Origin: Alphaproteobacteria bacterium
GTDB taxonomy: Bacteria > Pseudomonadota > Alphaproteobacteria > Rhodospirillales > Rhodospirillaceae
Length of the DNA stretch: 64,000 nt
Assembly (NCBI GenBank): GCA_012103295.1
Contig: WLXB01000004.1
Coordinates: forward strand, 1-64,000
Reading direction: 5' to 3'
Below the pieces are notes generated by a model. The model was not told where the DNA came from, did no database searches, and saw nothing but the letters and a program-made list of their open reading frames with translations. Below, one piece after another: positions 44,089 through 52,459 of the stretch (positions within the stretch are counted from its first letter, which is position 1; the number at the start of each line of letters is the position of its first letter). The position numbers and the translations under genes are program-made.

Positions 44089-45017
44089 TCGCCGAAGCCA
44101 CCAAACGAAAAGGGCTCGCTGGGCGTAACAACCAAATCAAAGGCGAGCTTCAGACAAACCCCAAGGACGATGAGCGCCAGTAAGATCCTCAACTGTTCGC
44201 CGCGCAGTTTGGCGCCCATCCGTGCACCGATTTGCGCACCGACCACGCCGCCTATCAGCAGAATCAACGCGAGCACGACGTCGACTGTTTGATTCACCGT
44301 CGCCTGTAGAAACGTCGTGTTGGCGGTGACAAAGATGATTTGAAACAGCGACGTTCCAATCACCACTTGAGTGGGCATACCGAGGAGGTAGATCATCGCT
44401 GGCACCATGACGAAGCCGCCACCGACTCCCATGATGGCTGCGAGAATGCCGACGATAAACCCAATCCCGAGGGGAAGCAAAGCTGAAATATAGAGCTTCG
44501 ATTTACGAAAACGCATCTTGAACGGCAGGCCATGCATCCAGGTATGTCTGCCTGGGCCGCGTGCGGAGCGTGGCGAGCGACCAGTGGGAGCGGCTCGTTG
44601 CCGCACGATCGCTTTGGCGCTTTCGTAAAACATCAGCCCGCCGATTACGCCTAGAAAGACAACGTAACTCAGCGAAATCACGAGTTCGATTTGACCAAGA
44701 CCACGTAAGACAGAGAACAAGGCCACACCAAAAGTGGAGCCGATGAAGCCGCCGACGGTCAGGACGGCCCCCATCCGTAGGTCAACGTTGCCGCGCCGCC
44801 AATGGGCGAGAACACCGGACACAGAACTAGCAACGATCTGATTGGCTTCCGTGCCAACGGCGACAGCAGGCGGTACACCGATAAAGAAGAGCAAGGGGGT
44901 CATAAGGAACCCACCGCCAACGCCAAATAGGCCAGACAACAAGCCGACGACCCCACCCATACCCAGAATGAGGAAAATGTTCACCGACATCTCGGCGATG
45001 GGGAGGTAGATCTGCAT
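44085..45017 (-). CDS. TauE/SafE (TSUP) family anion exporter
   Basis: A 310-residue inner-membrane protein with about eight membrane segments and two TSUP repeats: VVGLLSGLFGVGGGFLMTPL near residue 24 and GILAAIMGVGGGFVMVPAMI near residue 186. Members move sulphite, sulphoacetate or other sulphur anions. A cytoplasmic loop rich in Arg (about residues 128-160) separates the halves. The upstream region holds a plausible promoter and a GGAGGAG site. Partnering with TIGR02186 is typical for Alphaproteobacteria. Confidence 0.9.
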   Translation of the reverse strand: MQIYLPIAEMSVNIFLILGMGGVVGLLSGLFGVGGGFLMTPLLFFIGVPPAVAVGTEANQIVASSVSGVLAHWRRGNVDLRMGAVLTVGGFIGSTFGVALFSVLRGLGQIELVISLSYVVFLGVIGGLMFYESAKAIVRQRAAPTGRSPRSARGPGRHTWMHGLPFKMRFRKSKLYISALLPLGIGFIVGILAAIMGVGGGFVMVPAMIYLLGMPTQVVIGTSLFQIIFVTANTTFLQATVNQTVDVVLALILLIGGVVGAQIGARMGAKLRGEQLRILLALIVLGVCLKLAFDLVVTPSEPFSFGGFGE

Positions 45018-45065
45018 GCCGGTAAGCCGGCTCCTCCAGGCGAAAAAAGTGAATTGGTATAAGGC

Positions 45066-45094
45066 TTTGTACGGCTCGGGCCGCAGGTGATCAA
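45066..45094 (-). promoter_or_regulatory. Candidate promoter of the TauE/SafE-TIGR02186-UspA operon
   Basis: On the minus strand TTGATC (45094-45089) and TACAAA (45071-45066) are 17 bases apart, four of six matches each. Transcription would start near 45059, about 40 bases before the permease ATG, with GGAGGAG in the leader. Confidence 0.4.
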
Positions 45095-45128
45095 GGGAAA
45101 AGCCTGTGGAACGCCTTGTAACGTCCGT

Positions 45129-46448
45129 CTAGGTCAGACGTTTGAAACCGGAATGGGCGATCGGCCCGCGTAGCCGGCCCTCTATGCTGCCTGTGGATGC
45201 GGCAGACGCGATCAGCGCAAACACTTCGCGGCAAGCGTCGGCGTAGTCTGCAATGTCCTCATGGGTATGCGCTGACATGGCATAAAATGCCGGTCCGGCT
45301 AAGAACCCGCGATCCAGCATTTCTTGGGTGAATAAAGTTTGTCGCGCCTTTGCGTCGTCGCCTGCGAAACCCAAGTGAGCAAGGGGATCAAGGCCACTGA
45401 TGTTAACGTCCAGACCCGTATGGTCCGCTGTGTCTCGCCATACTTGTTTAACGTTTTGACCGATCGCAACCAGTTGGGCCGGTATGTCTGCTTTCTCATA
45501 TTGAGTTAGTACCGCAAGCGCAGCCGCCGGCCCAATTCGTTCTGTCCACGACGTCGAGCTGATAAACGTGTTCTGTGCCGCCTGCATAATCTCACCACGC
45601 CCGATGATCGCTGAGATCGGGTACCCGTTGCCTAGAGCCTTCGCGAAAACTGCAACATCTGGATCAACGCCAAGGGTGAGGTGAGCGCCGCCTGTGGTGA
45701 CCCGAAACCCTGCGGTGATCTCATCAAAGATGAGTACTGTGCCCGTTTTATCAGCAATTTCCCGAATACTTTCCAGAAAACCGGTGTCTGGATCTGAATC
45801 GCGCATTGGTTCCATAACGATGGCGGCCAGGTCATTGCCAGCCGTGGACACGATCTCTTTCAATGAGTCCAGGTCGTTGTAGCGAAAAGGCCGGGTTAGT
45901 CCTTCTAAGCCTCTGGGCACACCGGCGGGGTCGAGCCCAGGCAATAGGTGGCCATCAAGGGCGTCGTCTTTGGCCAAATTGGCAGAGAGGTACCAGTCAT
46001 GCCATCCGTGATACCCGCAGACAGCGATTGTTGCCCGCCCAGTACGGGCGCGGGCGATGCGGACTGCGACGGCCATAGCTTCGCCACCGGCTCGAGAGAA
46101 TCGCGCCATGTCGGCCCAGGGATGCAGGTCAGTCAGGCGTTCAGCCAGAATGACTTCCTCAGGCGTGTTGAGGGTGCTCATTGAGCCCTGGTCAATCGCC
46201 GCTTTTACCGCCGCATCAACATCCGGATCGGCGTAGCCTAAAACGGTGGCGCCCACACCACCGACTGTAAAATCCCGAAAGGCATTGCCGTCTAGGTCTA
46301 TAACCGTGATGCCTTTGGCTGAAGCGTAGTAGCTCGGCCAACCACCAGGCAAAAACATCTCCGGGCGTTTAGAAAGCAATTGGCTCCCGCCCGGAATAAG
46401 CCGCCGGGCGATCTCGTACATCTCTTGGCCTCTTTTCGTGCTCACCAT
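45129..46448 (-). CDS. Class III PLP aminotransferase (glutamate-1-semialdehyde aminomutase-like)
   Basis: A 439-residue fold-type I PLP enzyme. It starts like GSA-type enzymes (ARRLIPGGSQLLSKRPEM near residue 14). Further features are GYHGWHDWY near residue 145, VLIFDEITAGFR near residue 221 (Asp contacts PLP nitrogen) and the PLP lysine in FAKALGNGYPISAIIGR near residue 253. In haem synthesis this would be HemL, but its place 22 bases after fcl in a sugar-nucleotide locus points to amination of a keto-sugar or a related precursor. The frame opens 23 codons earlier inside fcl. The product is not predictable. Confidence 0.82.
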   Translation of the reverse strand: MVSTKRGQEMYEIARRLIPGGSQLLSKRPEMFLPGGWPSYYASAKGITVIDLDGNAFRDFTVGGVGATVLGYADPDVDAAVKAAIDQGSMSTLNTPEEVILAERLTDLHPWADMARFSRAGGEAMAVAVRIARARTGRATIAVCGYHGWHDWYLSANLAKDDALDGHLLPGLDPAGVPRGLEGLTRPFRYNDLDSLKEIVSTAGNDLAAIVMEPMRDSDPDTGFLESIREIADKTGTVLIFDEITAGFRVTTGGAHLTLGVDPDVAVFAKALGNGYPISAIIGRGEIMQAAQNTFISSTSWTERIGPAAALAVLTQYEKADIPAQLVAIGQNVKQVWRDTADHTGLDVNISGLDPLAHLGFAGDDAKARQTLFTQEMLDRGFLAGPAFYAMSAHTHEDIADYADACREVFALIASAASTGSIEGRLRGPIAHSGFKRLT

Positions 46449-46470
46449 GATGCCCGGTTCAGCACCTGGA

Positions 46471-47415
46471 TTACACGCCGTGCTCGAGGTACCAAGTGTA
46501 TGTCTTGGCGATCCCATCTTTGAGCGACGTCGATGCTTTCCAGCCCAAGCCGTTGATCTTCGTAGAGTCCATTAGCTTGCGGGGCATCCCGTCGGGCTTT
46601 CTTAGGTCGTTGGTAATCGATCCGGTAAACCCAATCACATCCGCGACAGTTTGGGCCACATCACGGATGGCAATGTCCTCACCATAGCCGACGTTGATGG
46701 TTTCATCGGATGAGTAATGTTCCATCAGAAACACGCAGGCTTGGGCTAGGTCGTCGACATATAGAAATTCCCGCTTCGGGTTCCCAGTGCCCCAAACCTC
46801 AAAACTTTCGGCACCCGCGTCTTTCGCCTGGTGGGCTTTCACGATCAGCGCCGAAAGCACGTGGCTTTCACTTAGGTCAAAGTTGTCTCCGGGGCCGTAT
46901 AAATTTGTCGGCATACAGGAAATATAATCCCGTCCATGCTGCCGTCGATACGCCTGCGTCATCATGACCCCGGCAATTTTAGCGATGGCATACCATTGGT
47001 TGGTCGGTTCCAATGGTCCGGTAAGCAGCGCATTCTCTTTCATGGGTTGAGCGGCCAGTCGTGGATAGATGCAGCTCGACCCTAAAAAAACCATACGGTT
47101 AACGCCGACAGCATGCGCGGCCGAGAATACGTTTGTTTCGATCTTCATATTGTCGATGAGGAAATCAACTGGATAGGTGTCGTTCGCCAAAATACCGCCG
47201 ACCCGCGCCGCAGCCATAAAAATGGCATCGGGTTTGTTGTCCGCCATCCAACCTTCGACATCACTCTGTTGAGTCAAATCGAGTTCAGCATGGGTCGCCG
47301 TTAGGGTTTCGCAGTCGATAGCTTTTAACTGCCTGGTCAGGGCGGCCCCAACCATGCCGCTATGGCCCGCCACCCAGACTCTTTTTCCGGCGAGAGAATA
47401 ATGCAGGTCTGTCAT
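46471..47415 (-). CDS. fcl: GDP-L-fucose synthase
   Basis: A 314-residue extended SDR (epimerase/reductase) that turns GDP-4-keto-6-deoxymannose into GDP-L-fucose using NADPH. Features: VWVAGHSGMVGAALTRQL near residue 13, FLGSSCIYPRLAAQPMKE near residue 103 with the catalytic Ser and nearby Cys, and the YAIAK catalytic pair near residue 139. VWGTGNPKREFLYVDDLA near residue 205 is diagnostic. It starts 8 bases after the gmd stop. Together with gmd it supplies fucose, or a derivative, to the surface glycan. Confidence 0.94.
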   Translation of the reverse strand: MTDLHYSLAGKRVWVAGHSGMVGAALTRQLKAIDCETLTATHAELDLTQQSDVEGWMADNKPDAIFMAAARVGGILANDTYPVDFLIDNMKIETNVFSAAHAVGVNRMVFLGSSCIYPRLAAQPMKENALLTGPLEPTNQWYAIAKIAGVMMTQAYRRQHGRDYISCMPTNLYGPGDNFDLSESHVLSALIVKAHQAKDAGAESFEVWGTGNPKREFLYVDDLAQACVFLMEHYSSDETINVGYGEDIAIRDVAQTVADVIGFTGSITNDLRKPDGMPRKLMDSTKINGLGWKASTSLKDGIAKTYTWYLEHGV

Positions 47416-47423
47416 CAATCTCG

Positions 47424-48491
47424 TCAGTCGTCAGGTTGAAAGCGACGGTTTTCGTCTTGAAGAGTCTTGAGGTCACCGGCCACCATTTCCTTCACCATAT
47501 CAGCGAAGGATGTCGTGTGGCGCCACCCTAATTTCTCATAAGCCTTGGTTGGGTCGCCCAGCAGAAGTTCAACTTCGGTCGGCCGGAAGTAGCGCGGATC
47601 GATCTCTACAAGAACAGCGCCGGACACAGCATCAAGGCCTTTTTCATCAACACCTTCGCCCTCCCATTTTATCGATCGGCCGATTTCCGCAAAGGCCCGC
47701 TCCACAAAGGACCGAACGGAATGGGTCTCCCCTGTGGCCAGCACAAAATCGTCGCCTTCTGGATGTTGGACGATGCGCCACATGCCTTCGACATAGTCGC
47801 GAGCGTGGCCCCAATCACGTTTGGCATCAATGTTGCCCAAGTAAATTTTTTCTTGAAGGCCGAGGTCGATCGCTGCCACCGCGCGCGTGATTTTTCGGGT
47901 GACAAAAGTCTCCCCTCGCAATGGGCTTTCATGATTAAAAAGAATGCCGTTGGACGCGTGGAAGCCATAAGCTTCTCGATAGTTCACTGTTATCCAATAA
48001 GCATACAGCTTCGCGACCGCATACGGTGATCGCGGATAGAAGGGAGTAGTTTCTTTTTGCGGCGTTTCCTGAACCTTGCCGTAGAGCTCAGACGTTGACG
48101 CCTGGTAAAATCGCGTATCGTCCATGCCGAGAATACGCATGGCTTCCAACAGTCGCAGCGTTCCCATGGCATCGGAATTAGCCGTGTACTCAGGTGTTTC
48201 AAAAGACACCTTCACATGGCTTTGCGCCGCGAGATTGTATATCTCTGTCGGCTGCACCTCTTGAACCAATCGGATCAGATTGGTCGCGTCGGTTAAGTCA
48301 CCATAATGCAGAAAAAACTGTACACCCGACTTATGGAAGTCTTGATAAAGGTGATCAATTCGCCCGGTGTTGAACGAGGAAGACCTCCGTTTTACACCAT
48401 GAACCGTATAGCCTTTTCCGAGCAAGAGTTCGGCGAGATAAGCGCCATCTTGTCCGGTAACGCCTGTAATGAGAGCAGTTTTATTGGCCAT
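47424..48491 (-). CDS. gmd: GDP-mannose 4,6-dehydratase
   Basis: A 355-residue extended SDR producing GDP-4-keto-6-deoxy-D-mannose. Features: [20 protein letters not shown] at residues 5-24 (the GxxGQDG form typical of GMD), [19 protein letters not shown] near residue 33, [20 protein letters not shown] near residue 132 with catalytic Thr/Glu and the YAVAK pair near residue 156. Full length. A 6-bp hairpin lies just upstream of the start. fcl follows immediately. Confidence 0.96.
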   Translation of the reverse strand: MANKTALITGVTGQDGAYLAELLLGKGYTVHGVKRRSSSFNTGRIDHLYQDFHKSGVQFFLHYGDLTDATNLIRLVQEVQPTEIYNLAAQSHVKVSFETPEYTANSDAMGTLRLLEAMRILGMDDTRFYQASTSELYGKVQETPQKETTPFYPRSPYAVAKLYAYWITVNYREAYGFHASNGILFNHESPLRGETFVTRKITRAVAAIDLGLQEKIYLGNIDAKRDWGHARDYVEGMWRIVQHPEGDDFVLATGETHSVRSFVERAFAEIGRSIKWEGEGVDEKGLDAVSGAVLVEIDPRYFRPTEVELLLGDPTKAYEKLGWRHTTSFADMVKEMVAGDLKTLQDENRRFQPDD

Positions 48492-48503
48492 GAATGTTCC
48501 AAT

Positions 48504-48525
48504 GGGCCTGAAAAAAGAGAGGCCC
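48504..48525. repeat. 6-bp inverted repeat before gmd
   Basis: GGGCCT (48504-48509) and AGGCCC (48520-48525) are separated by a 10-base purine run (T-rich on the minus strand). The hairpin ends 12 bases before the gmd start codon and so would lie in its leader. The T-run is in the loop rather than after the stem, so it is not a standard terminator. Confidence 0.4.
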
Positions 48526-48606
48526 GATCATAGGCGCGTGGCCCCAATGCGGGCAAGGGTCACAATATCCAGTTCGGCTCGGAACAGGTTTTGCTGATCG
48601 GTCAGT

Positions 48607-49767
48607 CTAAGGGAGGTCGTAGAAGGTTTTTTGCTTAAGGGAGTCCAGAGATATTTCTGCAAGAATACCAGCAATTTTTGCACCAGCGCCTCCGCGCGCA
48701 TAGGAGGAACCGTCAACATCAGCTGTGACTTTGAACGATGGGTCTAACGCGCGTTCAACGGCGGCTGAAATGAAAGTGCTATCAGCTGCACAGTCGATAA
48801 CCAGGGGTCCGCGCAGCCGCCCTTTTTGGCGATCACCAATATTGACCGTTGGTACGCCAATGGCGGGGGCTTCGATTAGGCCCGACGAAGAATTCCCGAT
48901 CACAACATCCGCAATCGCCAGGAGGCTGAGGTAGCGTTTGTAACCAAGTGAGTTGACAACGCATCGCCGTGTTTCATCTTCGCCGGCAAACGTGTTGAGT
49001 GTGTCGCGTACGACAGCGTGCCCTGGATCTGAATTCACACCGGTGAAAATCATCGTTGCTACGTCAAATTGACTGAGCGCATCTACGACAGCTGAAATTT
49101 CTGCTGCGCCCTGATCCAGCTGTAACGTTACTGGGTGGTGAGTGATGACAAATAGGGGAGACGACAACTTGATACCCAAGTCTGCCGCCAATTCTTCTCG
49201 GCTCAGGCGCTTAAGAGTGTCGAGGTGATCTAACCCAGGTGCGCCAACCATATGAATATGCGTGGGGTCTTCGCCCATTTGGCGCAATCGTTTTGCGTAA
49301 GGTTCGGCTGCGCAAAAATGTAGCCTTGCCATCTTGGTGATGGCATGACGAATGGCATCATCGATGGCTGCTTCAGTAATTTCACCACCATGGATGTGGG
49401 CCAGTGGAATGTTCAACATCAGCGCCGCTTCGGCAGCGCCGAGGATTTCAAAACGATCCCCCAGAACCATAACGATATCAGGCTTAAGGACTGCAAGCGT
49501 TTCAGAGAGACGCCCGACGGCATGCCCCACGGCTTTTGCCGCTGCCAATGGCGTGTCATCGCCGAGATCAAGATCTACTTTTCCATCGATGATGAATCCT
49601 TCGTCTTCGATATCGCGCCACGTCTCGCCAAACCGCGCATCAAGATGCTGACCAGTCACCACCGTCTGTAAAGTTAGATCGTCATGAGAGTCGATCGCGC
49701 GCATAACAGAAGAGAGATGTCCGAAATCGGAGCGCGACCCGGTGATGACACAGATGCGCCGGCTCAT
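48607..49767 (-). CDS. neuC: NDP-N-acetylglucosamine 2-epimerase, hydrolysing (NeuC/LegG type)
   Basis: A 386-residue enzyme of the hydrolysing 2-epimerase family. It releases the nucleotide and gives a ManNAc-type sugar for nonulosonic acid synthesis. Features: VITGSRSDFGHLSSVMRAI near residue 7, MVLGDRFEILGAAEAALML near residue 93, HIHGGEITEAAIDDAIRHA near residue 116 and IGNSSSGLIEAPAIGVPTVN near residue 290. With PtmE- and PtmA-like genes nearby, the substrate may be a GDP-linked bacillosamine derivative (LegG) rather than UDP-GlcNAc. ATG 49767 has a GAGGG site. It lies 10 bases after the cytidylyltransferase gene. Confidence 0.9.
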   Translation of the reverse strand: MSRRICVITGSRSDFGHLSSVMRAIDSHDDLTLQTVVTGQHLDARFGETWRDIEDEGFIIDGKVDLDLGDDTPLAAAKAVGHAVGRLSETLAVLKPDIVMVLGDRFEILGAAEAALMLNIPLAHIHGGEITEAAIDDAIRHAITKMARLHFCAAEPYAKRLRQMGEDPTHIHMVGAPGLDHLDTLKRLSREELAADLGIKLSSPLFVITHHPVTLQLDQGAAEISAVVDALSQFDVATMIFTGVNSDPGHAVVRDTLNTFAGEDETRRCVVNSLGYKRYLSLLAIADVVIGNSSSGLIEAPAIGVPTVNIGDRQKGRLRGPLVIDCAADSTFISAAVERALDPSFKVTADVDGSSYARGGAGAKIAGILAEISLDSLKQKTFYDLP

Positions 49768-49777
49768 TATTTTACCC

Positions 49778-50533
49778 TCATTGATCGACACCGGTTTCGT
49801 GCCATGGTGTCAGATCAATCAGTCCTGTTGTGGCCGCGTACTCGGCGAGGGCGAGATCTTCAGGCGTTTCAATTTCGATACTGTGCCAATGGTCCATGAG
49901 CAAACCGTAGCATCCCGCAGGGTCGCTATAGATTTTTCCTGTTTTGCGGAAGGCGGACCAGTTCATTAAATAAAAGGCGCCATTCATTGTCACCTGCGGC
50001 GACAAGTCTTGGCGACGCAGCCCACCAGTTTTGTGCATCTTCTCGACAATTTCAGAGATCGAACCATCGGCCCTAAAATCACCTGTTAGCGCCGCGTAGG
50101 TGTCGAGCTGTCGGAGACCAACGACAAGATCAGCGTCTTTCTCTGTGTAAAGTGCGATGGCCTCTTCGAGGTGATCTGCAGTAGCAAACGGTGAGGCTGG
50201 TTCTAACAGCATGACGGCGTCGTATGCCCGGTTTTCGGTCTTTTCGATCCAGTCCATAGCATGGGCGACAACGCTATCGGATGTCGCCGCGTCGCTCGCA
50301 AGATCTGTCGGTCGGATGAACGGAATCTCGACACCAAGGCGGCGGCCTTCAGCAGCAATGTCATCATTGTCAGTTGAGAGTATTAAGCGACGACAGGCCG
50401 AGCACCGTTGTGCCGCCCCTGCCTTGTATCCCAACAAAGACAAGCCATTGACCGTTTTCAGGTTCTTTCCGGGCAGGCCTTTTGAGCCACCACGGGCGGT
50501 AATCAGAAATAGGATATCAAGCGGTGTGGCCAC
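49778..50533 (-). CDS. CMP-nonulosonate (acylneuraminate) cytidylyltransferase
   Basis: A 251-residue NeuA/LegF/PtmB-type enzyme that activates a nonulosonic acid with CTP. The nucleotide-binding motif ITARGGSKGLPGKNLK near residue 11 is diagnostic; LLEPASPFATADHLEEAI near residue 109 is the sugar-binding strand. There is no C-terminal phosphatase domain. The start is GTG at 50533, first gene of the leftward arm and divergent from neuB across 112 bases. The locus context favours CMP-legionaminate synthesis over CMP-Neu5Ac. Confidence 0.88.
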   Translation of the reverse strand: MATPLDILFLITARGGSKGLPGKNLKTVNGLSLLGYKAGAAQRCSACRRLILSTDNDDIAAEGRRLGVEIPFIRPTDLASDAATSDSVVAHAMDWIEKTENRAYDAVMLLEPASPFATADHLEEAIALYTEKDADLVVGLRQLDTYAALTGDFRADGSISEIVEKMHKTGGLRRQDLSPQVTMNGAFYLMNWSAFRKTGKIYSDPAGCYGLLMDHWHSIEIETPEDLALAEYAATTGLIDLTPWHETGVDQ

Positions 50534-50577
50534 AGAAATCTCAGTTACTTCAAAGGGTTGACCCCGTCACATTACCG

Positions 50578-50592
50578 GACCGGGCGCCGGTC
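50578..50592. promoter_or_regulatory. Palindrome in the divergent nonulosonate promoter region
   Basis: GACCGG (50578-50583), spacer GCG and CCGGTC (50587-50592) form a perfect 6-bp inverted repeat about midway between the divergent cytidylyltransferase and neuB starts. Its position between two arms of one pathway makes it a candidate operator. No clear sigma-70 hexamers could be fixed around it. Confidence 0.3.
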
Positions 50593-50645
50593 ATAAACCA
50601 TCTTTCCGTTGCGCCGCTTAGCCCCCTGGTCTACCTCCTAACACC

Positions 50646-51761
50646 GTGACTAATGCTAGGCCCCATACCTTTATTATCGCCGAAGCAGGCGTGAATCATA
50701 ACGGTGACATTACCCGTGCACGCGCCATGGTCGATGTGGCGGCTGATGCTGGTGCAGATGCCATCAAATTCCAATCCTTCAAGGGCGAACAATTGGCCAC
50801 GGCACGGGCACCAAGGGCGGCGTATCAAATCCGCAACACAGGTGCCAACGAAAACCAGGCGGCGATGCTGAAAGCGCTAGAACTTTCGGCCGATGATCAT
50901 AAGGTCCTTTTTGACGCGGCTGAGACAGCCGGTATTGAATTTATGTCAACGCCCTTTGACGAAGACAGCCTTGATCTCCTGGTTCATACGCTCGACGTCC
51001 GTCGGCTTAAGATCGCTTCCGGTGAGCTGACGAACGCGCCGCTGTTGTTGGCGATGGCGCGTACTGGGAAACCGATCATTCTTTCGACGGGTATGGCAAC
51101 AGTCACAGAAATTAAGGAGGCGTTGGGGGTCCTCGCGTTTGGCTATACGACACTTGCTGGCGATCTAGGCTCCACCCCGAGCATCACAACATTTGCCAAA
51201 GCCTATGAAGACGACGCTGGACAAAGAGCGTTGACCTCGCAAGTGACATTGCTTCACTGCACGTCCAATTATCCAGCGGCGGCAGAGTCCATCAATCTCC
51301 GTGCCATCGATACACTTCGTACCGAATTTGGTCTTCCGGTCGGATTGTCCGATCATAGTCAGGGTATCGCCATCGCGACAGCGGCTGTGGCACGGGGTGC
51401 AATGATCATAGAAAAGCATTTTACTCTGGACTCAACGCTATCCGGTCCGGATCACATCGCGTCGCTTGAGCCGCCCGCCTTGCGTGACATGATCACCGAT
51501 ATTCGATCTGTCGAGGCAGCTCTTGGAACGGGTGAAAAAACACCCGTTGCCGGTGAACATGATACCGCGGCAGTCGCTCGAAAAAGTTTGGTCGCGATTA
51601 CATCGATAGCGCAAGGCGATCAGTTTACAGAAGCGAACTTGGGGTCGCGGCGTCCCGGGGATGGCGTCGCGCCAATTCATTACTGGGATATACTCGGCAC
51701 ATCAGCGGATCGCACATATGCCGTTGATGATCTGATTGTATGGGAGCCACCCTCAAAATGA
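50646..51761 (+). CDS. neuB: Nonulosonic acid (N-acetylneuraminate/legionaminate) synthase
   Basis: A 371-residue NeuB-family enzyme condensing phosphoenolpyruvate with a hexosamine. TIM barrel: FIIAEAGVNHNGDITRARAM near residue 9, DAIKFQSFKGEQLAT near residue 38, KIASGELTNAPLL near residue 121, STGMATVTEI and the metal-ligand region LLHCTSNYP near residue 203, then EKHFTLD near residue 256. The C-terminal SAF (antifreeze-like) domain runs from about residue 315 (ARKSLVAITSIAQGDQF). The insert of ~20 residues near 170-195 is longer than in NeuB1. The start is GTG. It leads an operon whose next gene overlaps by 4 bases. Confidence 0.93.
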   Translation: MTNARPHTFIIAEAGVNHNGDITRARAMVDVAADAGADAIKFQSFKGEQLATARAPRAAYQIRNTGANENQAAMLKALELSADDHKVLFDAAETAGIEFMSTPFDEDSLDLLVHTLDVRRLKIASGELTNAPLLLAMARTGKPIILSTGMATVTEIKEALGVLAFGYTTLAGDLGSTPSITTFAKAYEDDAGQRALTSQVTLLHCTSNYPAAAESINLRAIDTLRTEFGLPVGLSDHSQGIAIATAAVARGAMIIEKHFTLDSTLSGPDHIASLEPPALRDMITDIRSVEAALGTGEKTPVAGEHDTAAVARKSLVAITSIAQGDQFTEANLGSRRPGDGVAPIHYWDILGTSADRTYAVDDLIVWEPPSK

Positions 51762-52459
51762 GTGTCTCAGTGAGTGGTCGAGATATCATCGTGGTTGGCG
51801 CCAGCGGTCACGCTCGTGTGCTGGTTCATCTTCTTCAAAATTTGGGGATGACGCCTGCGGCTCTTATCGACATTGATACCGAGTTACATGGCACCGATAT
51901 ATACGGTGTGTCGGTTATTGGCGGCGATGATGCAGTTCTCGCGCGGCAACCCTCTGATATTGTCTTGGTTAATGCGGTCGGTAATGCGCCGGGTGCCGGT
52001 CAATCAGGGCTTCATGTTCGTCGTACTGTGTTTGAAAAGTTCAAAGAGCATGGCTTCGAATTCATCAATGTGGTGAGTGACGATACCTCCGTTTCCAAGC
52101 GGTCAACGTTGGGTGAAGGGGTGCAGGCGATAACGCGGTCAATCATTCATCCTGGTGTGAACATCGGCGACAACACCATCCTCAATACAGGCGCTAGCCT
52201 TGATCATGATTGCTGGGTCGGGGCGCATAGTCATATCGCGCCTTGGGCGGTGTTATGCGGGGGTGTAACAGTTGGCGACGATTGTCACATTGGCGCCCGG
52301 GCGGTTTTGGTGCCCGGTATTCGGGTTGGTGACGGCGCAGTGGTGGGGGCTGGTGCAGTCGTGATTGCTGACGTGGCCCCGGCCACAACCGTGGTTGGCA
52401 ATCCGGCCCGTGTCGCCAAAGGGACTGACGCTATTGAGTCAGGGGCACTCGCAACATGA
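51758..52459 (+). CDS. NeuD/PglD-like sugar O- or N-acetyltransferase
   Basis: A 233-residue acyltransferase. The N-terminal PglD-type Rossmann domain begins DIIVVGASGHARVLVHLLQN near residue 9. The C-terminal left-handed beta helix carries hexapeptide repeats (HPGVNIGDNTILNTGASLDH near residue 132, then CVGGVTVGDDCHIG-type rungs), and LDHDCWVG provides the catalytic His. PglD and NeuD use acetyl-CoA to acetylate amino sugars or sialic acids, so this could add the N-acetyl group needed for a legionaminic precursor. It is coupled to neuB (ATGA) and to the next gene (ATGA). Confidence 0.85.
   Translation: MSVSVSGRDIIVVGASGHARVLVHLLQNLGMTPAALIDIDTELHGTDIYGVSVIGGDDAVLARQPSDIVLVNAVGNAPGAGQSGLHVRRTVFEKFKEHGFEFINVVSDDTSVSKRSTLGEGVQAITRSIIHPGVNIGDNTILNTGASLDHDCWVGAHSHIAPWAVLCGGVTVGDDCHIGARAVLVPGIRVGDGAVVGAGAVVIADVAPATTVVGNPARVAKGTDAIESGALAT

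Noticed and set aside
48504..48525. Hairpin before gmd as a rho-independent terminator
   Set aside because: The T-run is in the loop and not after the stem on either strand.
50634..50644. Strong AGGAGG on the minus strand just before neuB
   Set aside because: No minus-strand gene starts at a suitable distance; only a 9-codon frame follows.
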